NCBI GenBank assembly: GCA_934096075.1
Contig: CAKOLN010000006.1
Coordinates: 1 to 64,000, forward strand
Direction: 5' to 3'
Length of the DNA stretch: 64,000 nucleotides
Origin: an uncultured Bacilli bacterium
Lineage (GTDB): Bacteria > Bacillota_I > Bacilli_A > RF39 > UBA660
Part shown: in pieces, positions 34,822 through 42,221 of the stretch
How positions within the stretch are numbered: the first letter of the stretch is position 1
How the letters are laid out: the number at the start of each line of letters is the position of its first letter
Notes under the pieces: generated by a model
What the model was told of the DNA's origin: nothing
What the model saw: the letters and a program-made list of their open reading frames with translations, nothing else
The model's database searches: none
Program-made: the position numbers and the translations under genes

Positions 34822-34883
34822 ATCTTCTCCATCTATATTAATATATTTTATATATTCTATTTTAATTCTTGAATTTTCTTTAC

Positions 34884-34909
34884 ACAAAAAGATTACTAAT
34901 TGTAATCTT
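34884..34909 (-). terminator. mscL terminator
   Basis: Minus strand 8-bp stem AAGATTAC/GTAATCTT followed by TTTTTG at the mscL stop. Confidence 0.7.
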
Positions 34910-35306
34910 ATTTGTTGTCTTTTAGTAAATCTCTAATTTCTTCTAATAATATTACTTGTTCAGTTTTGCATGCCTTTGGTTCTTCTTTAATTTGTTCTTT
35001 CTTTTCTAATTTTTTATGTAATTTGTTTATAGTTTTTATAACTAAAAATAAACAAAAAGCTACAATTAGAAAATTAACTATGTTTTGAATTAATAAACCG
35101 TATTTTATCTCTGCATTACCTACTTTTAAAATTAAATTAGAAAAATCATGTCCACCAATAATAATACCTATTATAGGCATCATTAAATCACTTACAACGC
35201 TATTAACTATTTTAGAGAATGCATCACCAATTATTACACCTACTGCCATATCTAGAACATTACCTTTAGAAATAAATTCTTTAAATTCTCCAAAAAACTT
35301 TTTCAT
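34908..35306 (-). CDS. mscL: Large-conductance mechanosensitive channel MscL
   Basis: A homopentameric emergency valve that opens under osmotic downshock. The N-terminal amphipathic helix (FFGEFKEFISKGNVLDMAVG) leads into TM1 (VIIGDAFSKIVNSVVSDLMM), TM2 (LIQNIVNFLIVAFCLFLVIK) and a charged cytoplasmic bundle. 132 aa from the ATG at 35306, which overlaps the upstream TAA as TAATG; the ATG at 35312 lies too close to the RBS. Confidence 0.96.
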   Translation of the reverse strand: MKKFFGEFKEFISKGNVLDMAVGVIIGDAFSKIVNSVVSDLMMPIIGIIIGGHDFSNLILKVGNAEIKYGLLIQNIVNFLIVAFCLFLVIKTINKLHKKLEKKEQIKEEPKACKTEQVILLEEIRDLLKDNK

Positions 35307-36001
35307 TAACATTCACTTCCAATTTCACATAAGTCACTATTATTTATTTCTTTAATTATTTCTACAAATGAATTATAAGATTCTTCAATCATTTCACCAC
35401 TTAATTCCATATATGGATCAGTTTGTAATTTACTTATACCTAAAGTAAGTTTAGTACCTTTACCTTTAACTATAGAAACAACACTAGGTGCATATATTCT
35501 TTTTTCTCCAGTTTTAATTTCTTCTTCTCCGTTCGTTAAAGTATATTCTTCTAATAAATTATCTAATTTATTTAGGATTTCTTTATAATCTTTAGTTCCT
35601 TCTCTTTCAGTAATAATTTCTCCATCTTCTAATTTTAGAATATCTCTAATCTCATATAGATCAATATAATATATTTTACTAACATCATTATCTTTAGAAG
35701 CACTAATTAAGGGTCCTATAACACTTCTACACCAAGGACAACTTGTATATCCAAAATATACTAAAAATGTTTCTTGATTATCTATTTTCTCTAATAATTC
35801 CTTAGTTGATAAATATACAAAAGGATTATCTTCACTTATTTCTAACTTTCTATATTCTTTTCCACTAGAAGTTGTTTTGCCATTTAAACTTTCATACTCT
35901 TCTTTAAACTTAACTGCATCACTTTTAGTACATCCACTTATTAATACTCCTAAAATTAACACAAATAATACTTTTACTACTTTCTTCACTTTTCTCACCA
36001 T
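35306..36001 (-). CDS. Thioredoxin-like lipoprotein with CPWC motif
   Basis: The signal peptide ends in a lipobox (LGVLISGC, Cys near 24), so the protein is anchored outside the membrane. A thioredoxin-like active site, YFGYTSCPWCRSVIGPL (near 81), is preceded by the expected beta strand. It may oxidise or isomerise disulphides, or work as a bacteriocin-accessory type thiol protein; I cannot decide. The C-terminus has a further Cys pair (DLCEIGSEC). Operon with mscL. 231 aa. Confidence 0.85.
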   Translation of the reverse strand: MVRKVKKVVKVLFVLILGVLISGCTKSDAVKFKEEYESLNGKTTSSGKEYRKLEISEDNPFVYLSTKELLEKIDNQETFLVYFGYTSCPWCRSVIGPLISASKDNDVSKIYYIDLYEIRDILKLEDGEIITEREGTKDYKEILNKLDNLLEEYTLTNGEEEIKTGEKRIYAPSVVSIVKGKGTKLTLGISKLQTDPYMELSGEMIEESYNSFVEIIKEINNSDLCEIGSEC

Positions 36002-36005
36002 AACA

Positions 36006-36035
36006 ATTTTATCACATACATGATAAATATTTCAA
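36006..36035 (-). promoter_or_regulatory. Promoter of the thioredoxin-like/mscL operon
   Basis: Minus strand: -35 TTGAAA (36030-36035), 18-bp spacer, extended -10 TGATAAAAT (36006-36011). Confidence 0.65.
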
Positions 36036-36050
36036 CTATTAGTGCATATA

Positions 36051-36075
36051 AAAAAACTACCAAATTAATGGTAGT
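36051..36075 (-). terminator. Terminator of the CotZ-like gene
   Basis: Minus strand stem ACTACCA/TGGTAGT with loop TTAATT and a T-run. Confidence 0.75.
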
Positions 36076-36081
36076 CTTTAT

Positions 36082-36555
36082 TTAACCACATATACATTCT
36101 ACATAAGTATCATTTAAACATCTTAATGAGCATATGCAATTAACATTCATAGTAAATATTGAATCAGTTGCAACATATGGATAAGGACTGCTTGAATCAG
36201 TGTTAGCAGCAAGTACTCTGAATGTACAACAGCATCCATCACATTTTTCTACTCTAAATACACTAGAACATCCAGTAGCATCTTCACTATTACAATCAGT
36301 TGTAGTTCTAGTAGTAGGCATACTCCATGGTGTACCATTTCCACAGCAAGTATAAAGCATTATAGGTCTTGTATTACATACAACACAGTTGCCTCCTCCA
36401 CCTAATGCTGGTCTATCACATGAATTTAAGCAATTGTCAGGACAAGCATTGTTTTGAAGAACATTAATTACTTGTAGTATTTCTTGTATGCAATTATTTT
36501 GGCAATCATCGTTATTTGAATTTCTACATCCACATGAATTTAAATTATTATTCAT
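36082..36555 (-). CDS. CotY/CotZ-like spore coat protein
   Basis: A 157-aa protein with 22 Cys residues. The second half fits the CotY/CotZ family: GCSSVFRVEKCDGCCCTFRV (near 97), then SIFTMNVNCICSLRCLNDTY near the end, which parallels the FRVE...D(L)xCFCAIxCL block of B. subtilis CotZ. Those proteins form disulphide-linked crystalline layers in the spore crust. The N-terminal half holds an extra Cys/Asn-rich segment. There is no signal peptide, as expected for coat proteins made in the mother cell. A GGGGTGG RBS and a sigma-K-like site lie upstream. The family call is by eye. Confidence 0.75.
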   Translation of the reverse strand: MNNNLNSCGCRNSNNDDCQNNCIQEILQVINVLQNNACPDNCLNSCDRPALGGGGNCVVCNTRPIMLYTCCGNGTPWSMPTTRTTTDCNSEDATGCSSVFRVEKCDGCCCTFRVLAANTDSSSPYPYVATDSIFTMNVNCICSLRCLNDTYVECICG

Positions 36556-36584
36556 AAATCCACCCCTTCTTTATTATTCACTAA

Positions 36585-36611
36585 TAATTTATGTGATTAA
36601 ATTTAATTTGT
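36585..36611 (-). promoter_or_regulatory. Possible sigma-K-type promoter of the CotZ-like gene
   Basis: Minus strand AC (36610-36611), 16 bases, then CATAAATTA (36585-36593). The B. subtilis mother-cell sigma-K pattern is AC-N16/17-CATAnnnTA. The start codon is 30 bp downstream. The same arrangement precedes the gene at 38489. Confidence 0.45.
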
Positions 36612-36676
36612 GTACACTATAAATATTATATTTATTTTTTTATTTTTTTATAGTATAATTTTATTAGGTGATTATA

Positions 36677-36994
36677 ATGAATTTAAGTTATGAATATTTA
36701 ATAATAGTAGGAATATTAATTCTAATAAGTTTTATAATAATTAAAATCAATAAGAAAGACTTTAAAATAGAAATTAATAAATTAATACAATATTTAGGTG
36801 GTAAAGAAAATATAATAAGTGCTGACTATCATATGTCAAGACTTAAAGTTAGAGTTAAAGACACCAGTATTGTAGACAAAGACGCTATTCAAAGACTTGG
36901 TGCTAAAGGTATAGTTGAAGTTGATGATGAGCTTAAAATAATATTAGATTCTAATTCTAAAAATATTAAAAAGTATATTAGTGACTTAAAATAG
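36677..36994 (+). CDS. Membrane-anchored PTS EIIB-like protein lacking the phosphorylated Cys
   Basis: A 105-aa protein with an N-terminal transmembrane helix (YLIIVGILILISFIIIKI) and a glucose-type EIIB fold: YLGGKENIISADYHMSRLKV then AIQRLGAKGIVEVDDELKII. In active EIIB the phosphate acceptor lies in a CxTRLR motif; here the aligned residues are HMSRLK, so the Cys is His. PTS transport seems unlikely; a regulatory or structural role is possible. The ATG at 36677 follows AGGTGATTATA; the GTG at 36668 is part of the RBS. It precedes the kinase gene. Confidence 0.7.
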   Translation: MNLSYEYLIIVGILILISFIIIKINKKDFKIEINKLIQYLGGKENIISADYHMSRLKVRVKDTSIVDKDAIQRLGAKGIVEVDDELKIILDSNSKNIKKYISDLK

Positions 36995-37004
36995 TCATTT
37001 TTTT
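36982..37004 (+). terminator. Short terminator after the EIIB-like gene
   Basis: A 5-bp stem TGACT/AGTCA overlapping the stop codon, followed by T7. It separates this gene from the kinase promoter. Confidence 0.5.
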
Positions 37005-37010
37005 CTTATC

Positions 37011-37054
37011 TTCGACATAATTCGACAAATTTCGACATTTTTATTTGGTATTAT
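37011..37054 (+). promoter_or_regulatory. Three Spo0A-type boxes and kinase promoter
   Basis: TTCGACA occurs at 37011, 37021 and 37031, exactly one helical turn (10 bp) apart. The B. subtilis 0A box is TTTGTCGAA, that is TTCGACAAA on the other strand; the middle copy matches all nine bases. The boxes stand directly before an extended -10 (TGGTATTAT, hexamer 37049-37054) and the kinase gene. CpG-containing heptamers repeated this way are very unlikely by chance in such AT-rich DNA. Confidence 0.75.
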
Positions 37055-37077
37055 ATATATGAGGTGTGTGGTGTTTC

Positions 37078-38304
37078 ATGAACAATATTGAAAATTTTAT
37101 ACTTAATTCTATACTTATATTATTTCCAATGCTTATATATGGATATTTTATAGCTTATAGACAAAATCTAAAAAAAGAAAAGATTGATGTGCTTCAAAGT
37201 GCTTTCTTATATATATCATTTTATTTAGCAATATATTATGAAAAATATTCATCTTTAGAATATCAATACTTATCAATAATAATTCCTGTAATAATAGCCT
37301 ATTTATATAATAATAAAAAAGACGCTTTATTTATGAGTACTATTGTGGCATTATACTCATTTTTTATTTTAAAGTATCCTCTTCATGTAATATTACCATT
37401 TTTATTAACTTTATTTTTATTTTATAAATATTATAGTAAAAGAAATAAATCTAAGTTATTCTTTACTATTGGTAGTTCTATTATAGTAATAGTTTCAACT
37501 TTAATTAATGCATTACACACATATAATTTAGATACTGTTATAGTTACTTGTTATGCTCTATTGATATATATTATATGTATAATAATTATATCTATAGGTA
37601 TAGAAGAAGCTAATAATGTAATTAATTTACATAATAATTTAAAACATTTTGAGAAAGAAAAAGAATTAAGATTATCTATATTTAAAATTACTCATGAAAT
37701 TAAGAATCCCCTTGCAGTTATAAAAGGTTATTTAGATATGTTTGATGTAGATGATAAAGATAAAAGCAATAGATACCTAGGTATTATGGGTAACGAATTA
37801 ACTAGAACACTTAATTTATTAAATGATTTTTTAGAATTTACTAAGATTAAAATATATAAAAAAGAAACTGATATGAATATTTTAATGGATGAAATAAAAG
37901 ATATTTTAATACCTTTATTTAATGCCAAAAAGATTGATTATTATTTTAAAGTTGAAGATAATTTAATAGTTAATATAGATGGTATTAGAATGAAACAAGT
38001 TATTTTAAATGTAATAAAAAATTCAATCGAAGCTTGTGAAAGTGAAACAGGTAAAGTTAAAACAACTATATTTGGTGATAAAGAAGAATTAATAATTTTA
38101 GTAAAAGATAATGGTGAAGGTATGACTAAAGAAACATTAGATCAAATTACTACGCCATTTCATACTACTAAAGAATATGGTACTGGATTAGGAGTTAGCT
38201 TAAGTAATGAAATAATAAAAGCACATGGAGGTACTTTAAGTTATTCAAGTGCATTAAAAAAAGGTACAACTTGTAAAATTGCCCTTCCCCTTAAAAATCA
38301 ATAA
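37078..38304 (+). CDS. Six-TM sensor histidine kinase, KinB-like
   Basis: A 408-aa kinase: about six transmembrane helices in residues 1-175 with no large sensor domain, a HisKA domain with phospho-acceptor His206 (THEIKNPLAVIKGYLDM), and a HATPase domain with N-box NVIKNSIEACE, G1 DNGEGMTK and G2 TGLGVSLSNEII. This plan, and the HEIKNPLAVIKGY wording, resemble sporulation phosphorelay kinases such as KinB. No response regulator gene adjoins it, so it is an orphan, also typical of those kinases. The ATG at 37078 follows GGTG; Spo0A-type boxes lie upstream. Confidence 0.85.
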   Translation: MNNIENFILNSILILFPMLIYGYFIAYRQNLKKEKIDVLQSAFLYISFYLAIYYEKYSSLEYQYLSIIIPVIIAYLYNNKKDALFMSTIVALYSFFILKYPLHVILPFLLTLFLFYKYYSKRNKSKLFFTIGSSIIVIVSTLINALHTYNLDTVIVTCYALLIYIICIIIISIGIEEANNVINLHNNLKHFEKEKELRLSIFKITHEIKNPLAVIKGYLDMFDVDDKDKSNRYLGIMGNELTRTLNLLNDFLEFTKIKIYKKETDMNILMDEIKDILIPLFNAKKIDYYFKVEDNLIVNIDGIRMKQVILNVIKNSIEACESETGKVKTTIFGDKEELIILVKDNGEGMTKETLDQITTPFHTTKEYGTGLGVSLSNEIIKAHGGTLSYSSALKKGTTCKIALPLKNQ

Positions 38305-38489
38305 TAATATGGATATGGTCTTGGATAAACAGGATAATTAGGATATCCATAATTTGGTCTAGGTCTTGGTCCAACCGCAGCAACAGCTACCCCTCCAGTT
38401 AAAGCACCTAATAGAAAAGGTCCTGCAAAAGGAACAAACCTTGTATCCTTACTATAACTAATTTTTCTAGGCATGTAGTTTCCATACAT
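38298..38489 (-). CDS. Small Tyr/Pro-rich protein, possible coat component
   Basis: A 63-aa protein: basic N-terminus, a hydrophobic Gly/Ala segment (VPFAGPFLLGALTGGVAVAA), then a tail of RPRPNYGYPNYPVYPRPYPY type. Tyr/Pro/Gly-rich tails of this kind are common in spore coat and spore-associated proteins, but I cannot name a family. The GAGGTG RBS for the ATG at 38489 is inside a hairpin arm, and a sigma-K-like promoter lies just upstream. Its 3' end overlaps the convergent kinase gene by 7 bp. Confidence 0.6.
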   Translation of the reverse strand: MYGNYMPRKISYSKDTRFVPFAGPFLLGALTGGVAVAAVGPRPRPNYGYPNYPVYPRPYPYYY

Positions 38490-38494
38490 AATAT

Positions 38495-38526
38495 AAACAC
38501 CTCTTACTTTAATATATGAGGTGTTT
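38495..38526 (-). terminator. Hairpin that ends the upstream gene and contains the next RBS
   Basis: A perfect 9-bp stem AAACACCTC/GAGGTGTTT with a 14-nt loop. It follows the degenerate phosphoesterase gene like a terminator, and its 3' arm is the ribosome binding site (GAGGTG) of the 63-aa gene. A transcript starting at the site 38510-38536 would lack the 5' arm and leave the RBS free. Confidence 0.6.
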
Positions 38527-38536
38527 TATATTTAGT
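38510..38536 (-). promoter_or_regulatory. Possible sigma-K-type promoter of the 63-aa gene
   Basis: Minus strand AC (38535-38536), 16 bases, CATATATTA (38510-38518), matching AC-N16-CATAnnnTA with the same spacing as before the CotZ-like gene. The start codon is 21 bp downstream. Confidence 0.45.
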
Positions 38537-39389
38537 CTGTACTTTTTAATCTAAATACACTAAAAGATGGCATATTATTTAATCTTAAACCCAATTTATC
38601 AGTTCCTATACCATTAGAAATATATATATCTATATTATTCTTACTATATTTTTCTAAATAATATTTATTACTTCCTTTATATTTTATTAAATTATTATAA
38701 AAAGGTACATTAATCTCTCCACCCAAACTATTACCAGCGAGGATTATATTTGGCTTAAAATCTAAATTTAATATTTTATCAGTAACATCTGGCTCATGTG
38801 TAAATAGTATTGTATAATATCCATTACATTCATTTAATTTAGTTAAATCACTTTTACTTAAATTATAACTACCTACTCCATATATACATATAGGAGTATT
38901 ATTTTCATTATAAATTAACTCACTTAAATTATTCATTAATTTATAGCCACTAGTCGTTAAAATCTCATCACTTATTTTATTATCTATATTAGAACTAACA
39001 TAATATTTACCAAGATTACTATTTATATTGTTCAATTGTTTAATCAAATCTTTTTTATCTTTATCATTAATTTTATTTTCTTTACTTATAAGAGACCCTC
39101 CATATATAACAATATCTGGTTTCATTTCATTAATTCTAGTCACTAGTTTTTCTATATAATCTATATCTACACTCCCAAATAATATATCACTAAAATAGAC
39201 TACATTAACTCCAGTAAAATTACTAGGGATATCTTTATCTCTTATTAAATATTCTCTTACTCTTATAAGATTAGTTTCTACATATTTTGAATATATAAAT
39301 ATTGAAATTATTACAACAATAATTATTATTAAAAAATTAGTTAACTTACTACTTTTTTTATTTTCACTATCATTAACTTCCTCTTTCAT
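38532..39389 (-). CDS. Membrane-anchored metallophosphoesterase-like protein, catalytic motifs lost
   Basis: A 285-aa protein with one transmembrane helix (FLIIIIVVIISIFIYSKY) and the layout of YkuE/YaeI-type calcineurin-like phosphoesterases. The motifs are recognisable but altered: DxH is FSDILFG (His lost, near 68-70), GDxxD is YGGSLIS, GNH(D/E) is SSNID, and GHxHGG is GNSLGGEIN; only the lone His in FTHEPD remains. The C-terminal IGTDKLGLRLNNMPSFSVFR block is well kept. It is predicted to fold but not to hold the dimetal centre, hence a probable pseudoenzyme. AC of a sigma-K-like site lies in its last codons. Confidence 0.72.
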   Translation of the reverse strand: MKEEVNDSENKKSSKLTNFLIIIIVVIISIFIYSKYVETNLIRVREYLIRDKDIPSNFTGVNVVYFSDILFGSVDIDYIEKLVTRINEMKPDIVIYGGSLISKENKINDKDKKDLIKQLNNINSNLGKYYVSSNIDNKISDEILTTSGYKLMNNLSELIYNENNTPICIYGVGSYNLSKSDLTKLNECNGYYTILFTHEPDVTDKILNLDFKPNIILAGNSLGGEINVPFYNNLIKYKGSNKYYLEKYSKNNIDIYISNGIGTDKLGLRLNNMPSFSVFRLKSTD

Positions 39390-39396
39390 ATTTCAC

Positions 39397-40134
39397 CTAT
39401 AAAGCCATTATAATTATTAAATATACCATACAATTATGTAAAGCATGCATACTTATATTAGTCAAGATATTATCAGTTTTATTATATAAGGCAGCAAATC
39501 CCCATCCTAAGGCTCCATAAGGAACAGTATATAAAAGTTGTAATACACTAGTAATACCAGTTAATGCATGAGGTAACCCAAACACTAAGCCACTAAGAAT
39601 TGGAAATACAATTTTATTATCACTTACTTTTCTTATTCCATATCTAAATATCAACTCTTCTATCACAGGTGCCATAAAAACTATTTGAATAAACCCTATA
39701 ACTTTATAAGATTCTAAAAATGCACGATTAACTTCTTCATTATTAGCTATTTGTCCAGGAAAAACAACATAATTTAAAAATAAATTAGTTGCAACCATAA
39801 TAAGTAAGCCTATACCCCAATACTTAAAGCTTTCTCCTAAATAATTACCAAGGTGTTTTTTATAATCCTTAAATGCTTTTACAAACATTTCTCTATAGTA
39901 ATATATAATTCCTAAAATATATATTAAATTTCCCAAGAATGAAGCAAGTGTTTCTTCAATTTTAAATACTTTATATATTAAAGCACCTATAAAAGATGGT
40001 ACTAATGCATAACTTAAAAATAATAATAAAGTATATCCAATGCCTTTAATAGCTTTCTTAAATCCACTATCTTCATTTTTGTTACATTCACATTTATTAA
40101 TTTCTTTACCACAATTACTACAATAATTTTCCAT
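39397..40134 (-). CDS. CPBP-family intramembrane metalloprotease with zinc-ribbon N-terminus
   Basis: CPBP (Abi) proteins are membrane glutamate-type proteases related to Rce1. Motif 1 is PVIEELIFRYGIRKV (EExxxR), motif 2 FGLPHALTG, motif 3 ISMHALHNCMVY. An N-terminal CSNCGKEINKCEC forms a small zinc ribbon not needed for catalysis. Six to eight hydrophobic helices. The ATG at 40134 follows AGGAGA by 7 nt; the frame open to 40155 is rejected. Substrate unknown. 245 aa. Confidence 0.85.
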   Translation of the reverse strand: MENYCSNCGKEINKCECNKNEDSGFKKAIKGIGYTLLLFLSYALVPSFIGALIYKVFKIEETLASFLGNLIYILGIIYYYREMFVKAFKDYKKHLGNYLGESFKYWGIGLLIMVATNLFLNYVVFPGQIANNEEVNRAFLESYKVIGFIQIVFMAPVIEELIFRYGIRKVSDNKIVFPILSGLVFGLPHALTGITSVLQLLYTVPYGALGWGFAALYNKTDNILTNISMHALHNCMVYLIIIMAL

Positions 40135-40241
40135 AAATAATTCTCCTATCTCCATTAATATTGTACCAAAATAACTAATAAATTTAAATATCTAATGTAA
40201 ACTTTTACACTAAAATAAATATAATATATTAGGTGACAATC

Positions 40242-40526
40242 ATGGCTAGTTTATTAAATGGATTAAATCTATCTAAAATTGTAAGTGGTGTTAGTAATAC
40301 AGTTAGTATGGTAAATAAAGCTATACCAATCTATAAGCAAGTTACACCTATTGTTAAAAATGTTAAAAGTGCATTTAAAAGTGTAACAAGTATAAAAGAA
40401 GCAGCTAAAGAAGCAAATATTAAAGAAATAAAAGCTATGGAAAGACCAAAAACTAACTTTAAAAAAATCTATCATAATAATGATAGATCTGAATTTAATC
40501 TTGATACTTTAACATTCTTTCAATAA
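40242..40526 (+). CDS. YqfQ/VrrA-like small protein
   Basis: A 94-aa protein with an amphipathic N-terminal half (ASLLNGLNLSKIVSGVSNTV, then MVNKAIPIYKQVTPIVKNVK) that resembles the core of the YqfQ/VrrA family, where QxxPxVKN-type helices recur. In B. subtilis yqfQ lies in the dnaG-sigA-trmK neighbourhood, as here, which supports the call; in this genome it is inverted and overlaps the trmK stop by 7 bp. The ATG at 40242 follows AGGTGAC. The role of the family is unclear. Confidence 0.6.
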   Translation: MASLLNGLNLSKIVSGVSNTVSMVNKAIPIYKQVTPIVKNVKSAFKSVTSIKEAAKEANIKEIKAMERPKTNFKKIYHNNDRSEFNLDTLTFFQ

Positions 40527-41137
40527 TTATTATAATTTAATAGAATATTCAATGTATCTTTTATATCTTTAATATCTTTTTTACATAAAATTTCTTTATA
40601 CTTAGAAATTAATATATCATTCTTTTCTTTTAATAATAACTTATTTTTATGATTAACTCCAATTATTAACTCTTCTTTAGAATATTCTTTAAAGCCTTTT
40701 ACAAATACAATTAAATTGTAGTATTTGTTTTTTTCTTTTATTATTTCTTCTAGATCAACTTTATATCCATACTTTGTCATTTCTTTTCTTAAAATATTAT
40801 GATTATTATTAGAGATTGTTATTATTTTTTTGAATTCTTTTTTACTATTAGAAATAATATCTAATATTGTATAAGTACCCATACCTGCAAGTACTAAAGT
40901 ATATTCACTTTCATCTTCTATAGTTATTCCATCTCCTACTTTAAAAGTAATATACTTCTTTAGTTCTTCATTAGTTAAATTAATAGCTTCATCTATTATG
41001 TGCTTATGAATATCACTAGCAATGCTATAAATTCCTCTTCTTGCAAGTATTCTACTCAAATGAGCTTTATCACATCCTACATCTAATACTTTCTCTCCAT
41101 CTTTAATATAAGATGAAATAATATCTAATCTAGTCAA
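40520..41137 (-). CDS. trmK: tRNA (adenine(22)-N1)-methyltransferase TrmK
   Basis: Methylates A22 in the D-loop of tRNAs. The SAM site is [20 protein letters not shown] (family wording DVGTDHAYLP), with ASDI next and the catalytic-region [12 protein letters not shown] (family GMGG..I). 205 aa; the tail forms the coiled-coil region of the family. It overlaps the sigA stop by 8 bp, the same gene order as in Bacillus. Confidence 0.88.
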   Translation of the reverse strand: MTRLDIISSYIKDGEKVLDVGCDKAHLSRILARRGIYSIASDIHKHIIDEAINLTNEELKKYITFKVGDGITIEDESEYTLVLAGMGTYTILDIISNSKKEFKKIITISNNNHNILRKEMTKYGYKVDLEEIIKEKNKYYNLIVFVKGFKEYSKEELIIGVNHKNKLLLKEKNDILISKYKEILCKKDIKDIKDTLNILLNYNNY

Positions 41138-42221
41138 CTAGGAAATCCTTTAATTTTTTAGCACGACTAGGATGTCTTAATTTACGAAGAGCTTTAGCTT
41201 CTATTTGTCTAATTCTTTCTCTTGTTACTCCAAATTTCTTACCAACTTCTTCTAGAGTATGACAAGTTCCATCATAAAGACCAAATCTAAGTTCTAGTAC
41301 TTCCTCCTCTCTTTTTGTAAGTGTTTCAAGTACTTTTTTAAGTTCTTCTTTAAGTGACTCATAAGTAGCAGCTTCTTCTGGACTCATAGTATCTTTATCT
41401 GCTAAGAAATCTCCTAAGTGTGAATCATCTTCTTCACCTATAGGTGTTTCTAAACTAACTGGATCTTGTCCTATTTTTCTTATTTCAACCACTTTATCTA
41501 AAGTTAATCCCATCTTTTTAGCTAGTTCTTCATTAGTTGGCTCACGATTTAAATCAAGTGCCATTTGTCTTTCAATTCTTGCCATTTTATTTATAGTTTC
41601 TACCATATGTACAGGAACCCTTATAGTTCTTGCTTGATCTGCTAATGCTCTTGTAATTGCTTGTCTTACCCACCATGTTGCATAAGTACTAAATTTAAAT
41701 CCTTTTTCAAAGTCAAACTTATCTACAGCTTTCATAAGGCCAATATTACCTTCTTGTATTAGATCTAGAAATAATAAACCACGACCTACATATCTCTTAG
41801 CAATACTAACAACTAATCTTAAGTTAGATTCAGCAAGTATTTTCTTAGCTTCTTCATCACCATTAGCTATTCTATGACTCAACTCTTGTTCTTCTTCTAA
41901 ACTAAGTAAGCTAATTTTACCAATGTCTTTTAAATACATTCTTACATTGTCATTTACTGACATATCTTTGCTTTCATTACTTATTGCCTCGATATTTAAT
42001 TCTGGCTCATCTAATGCTAATGTATCATCTGTATCTTCTTCATCTTCACTTCTTACTTCAATGTGATTTTCACTTAAAGCAACATATAATTCATCTAATT
42101 CATTGCTATCCAAATCTAAACTACCAGTTTTCTTAGCAATTTGTTCATAAGTTAAAAAACCTTGTTTCTTTCCATCACTTACTAACTCATTTAATACATT
42201 TTCAAATTCCTCATTTACCAT
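41130..42221 (-). CDS. sigA: RNA polymerase primary sigma factor SigA
   Basis: The housekeeping sigma factor. Region 1.1 lies at the N-terminus ([20 protein letters not shown]); 1.2 and 2 include [40 protein letters not shown] and [20 protein letters not shown] (regions 2.3/2.4, -10 recognition); region 4.2 is [20 protein letters not shown] (-35 recognition). 363 aa. It overlaps dnaG and trmK, forming the dnaG-sigA macromolecular synthesis operon. Confidence 0.97.
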   Translation of the reverse strand: MVNEEFENVLNELVSDGKKQGFLTYEQIAKKTGSLDLDSNELDELYVALSENHIEVRSEDEEDTDDTLALDEPELNIEAISNESKDMSVNDNVRMYLKDIGKISLLSLEEEQELSHRIANGDEEAKKILAESNLRLVVSIAKRYVGRGLLFLDLIQEGNIGLMKAVDKFDFEKGFKFSTYATWWVRQAITRALADQARTIRVPVHMVETINKMARIERQMALDLNREPTNEELAKKMGLTLDKVVEIRKIGQDPVSLETPIGEEDDSHLGDFLADKDTMSPEEAATYESLKEELKKVLETLTKREEEVLELRFGLYDGTCHTLEEVGKKFGVTRERIRQIEAKALRKLRHPSRAKKLKDFLVD

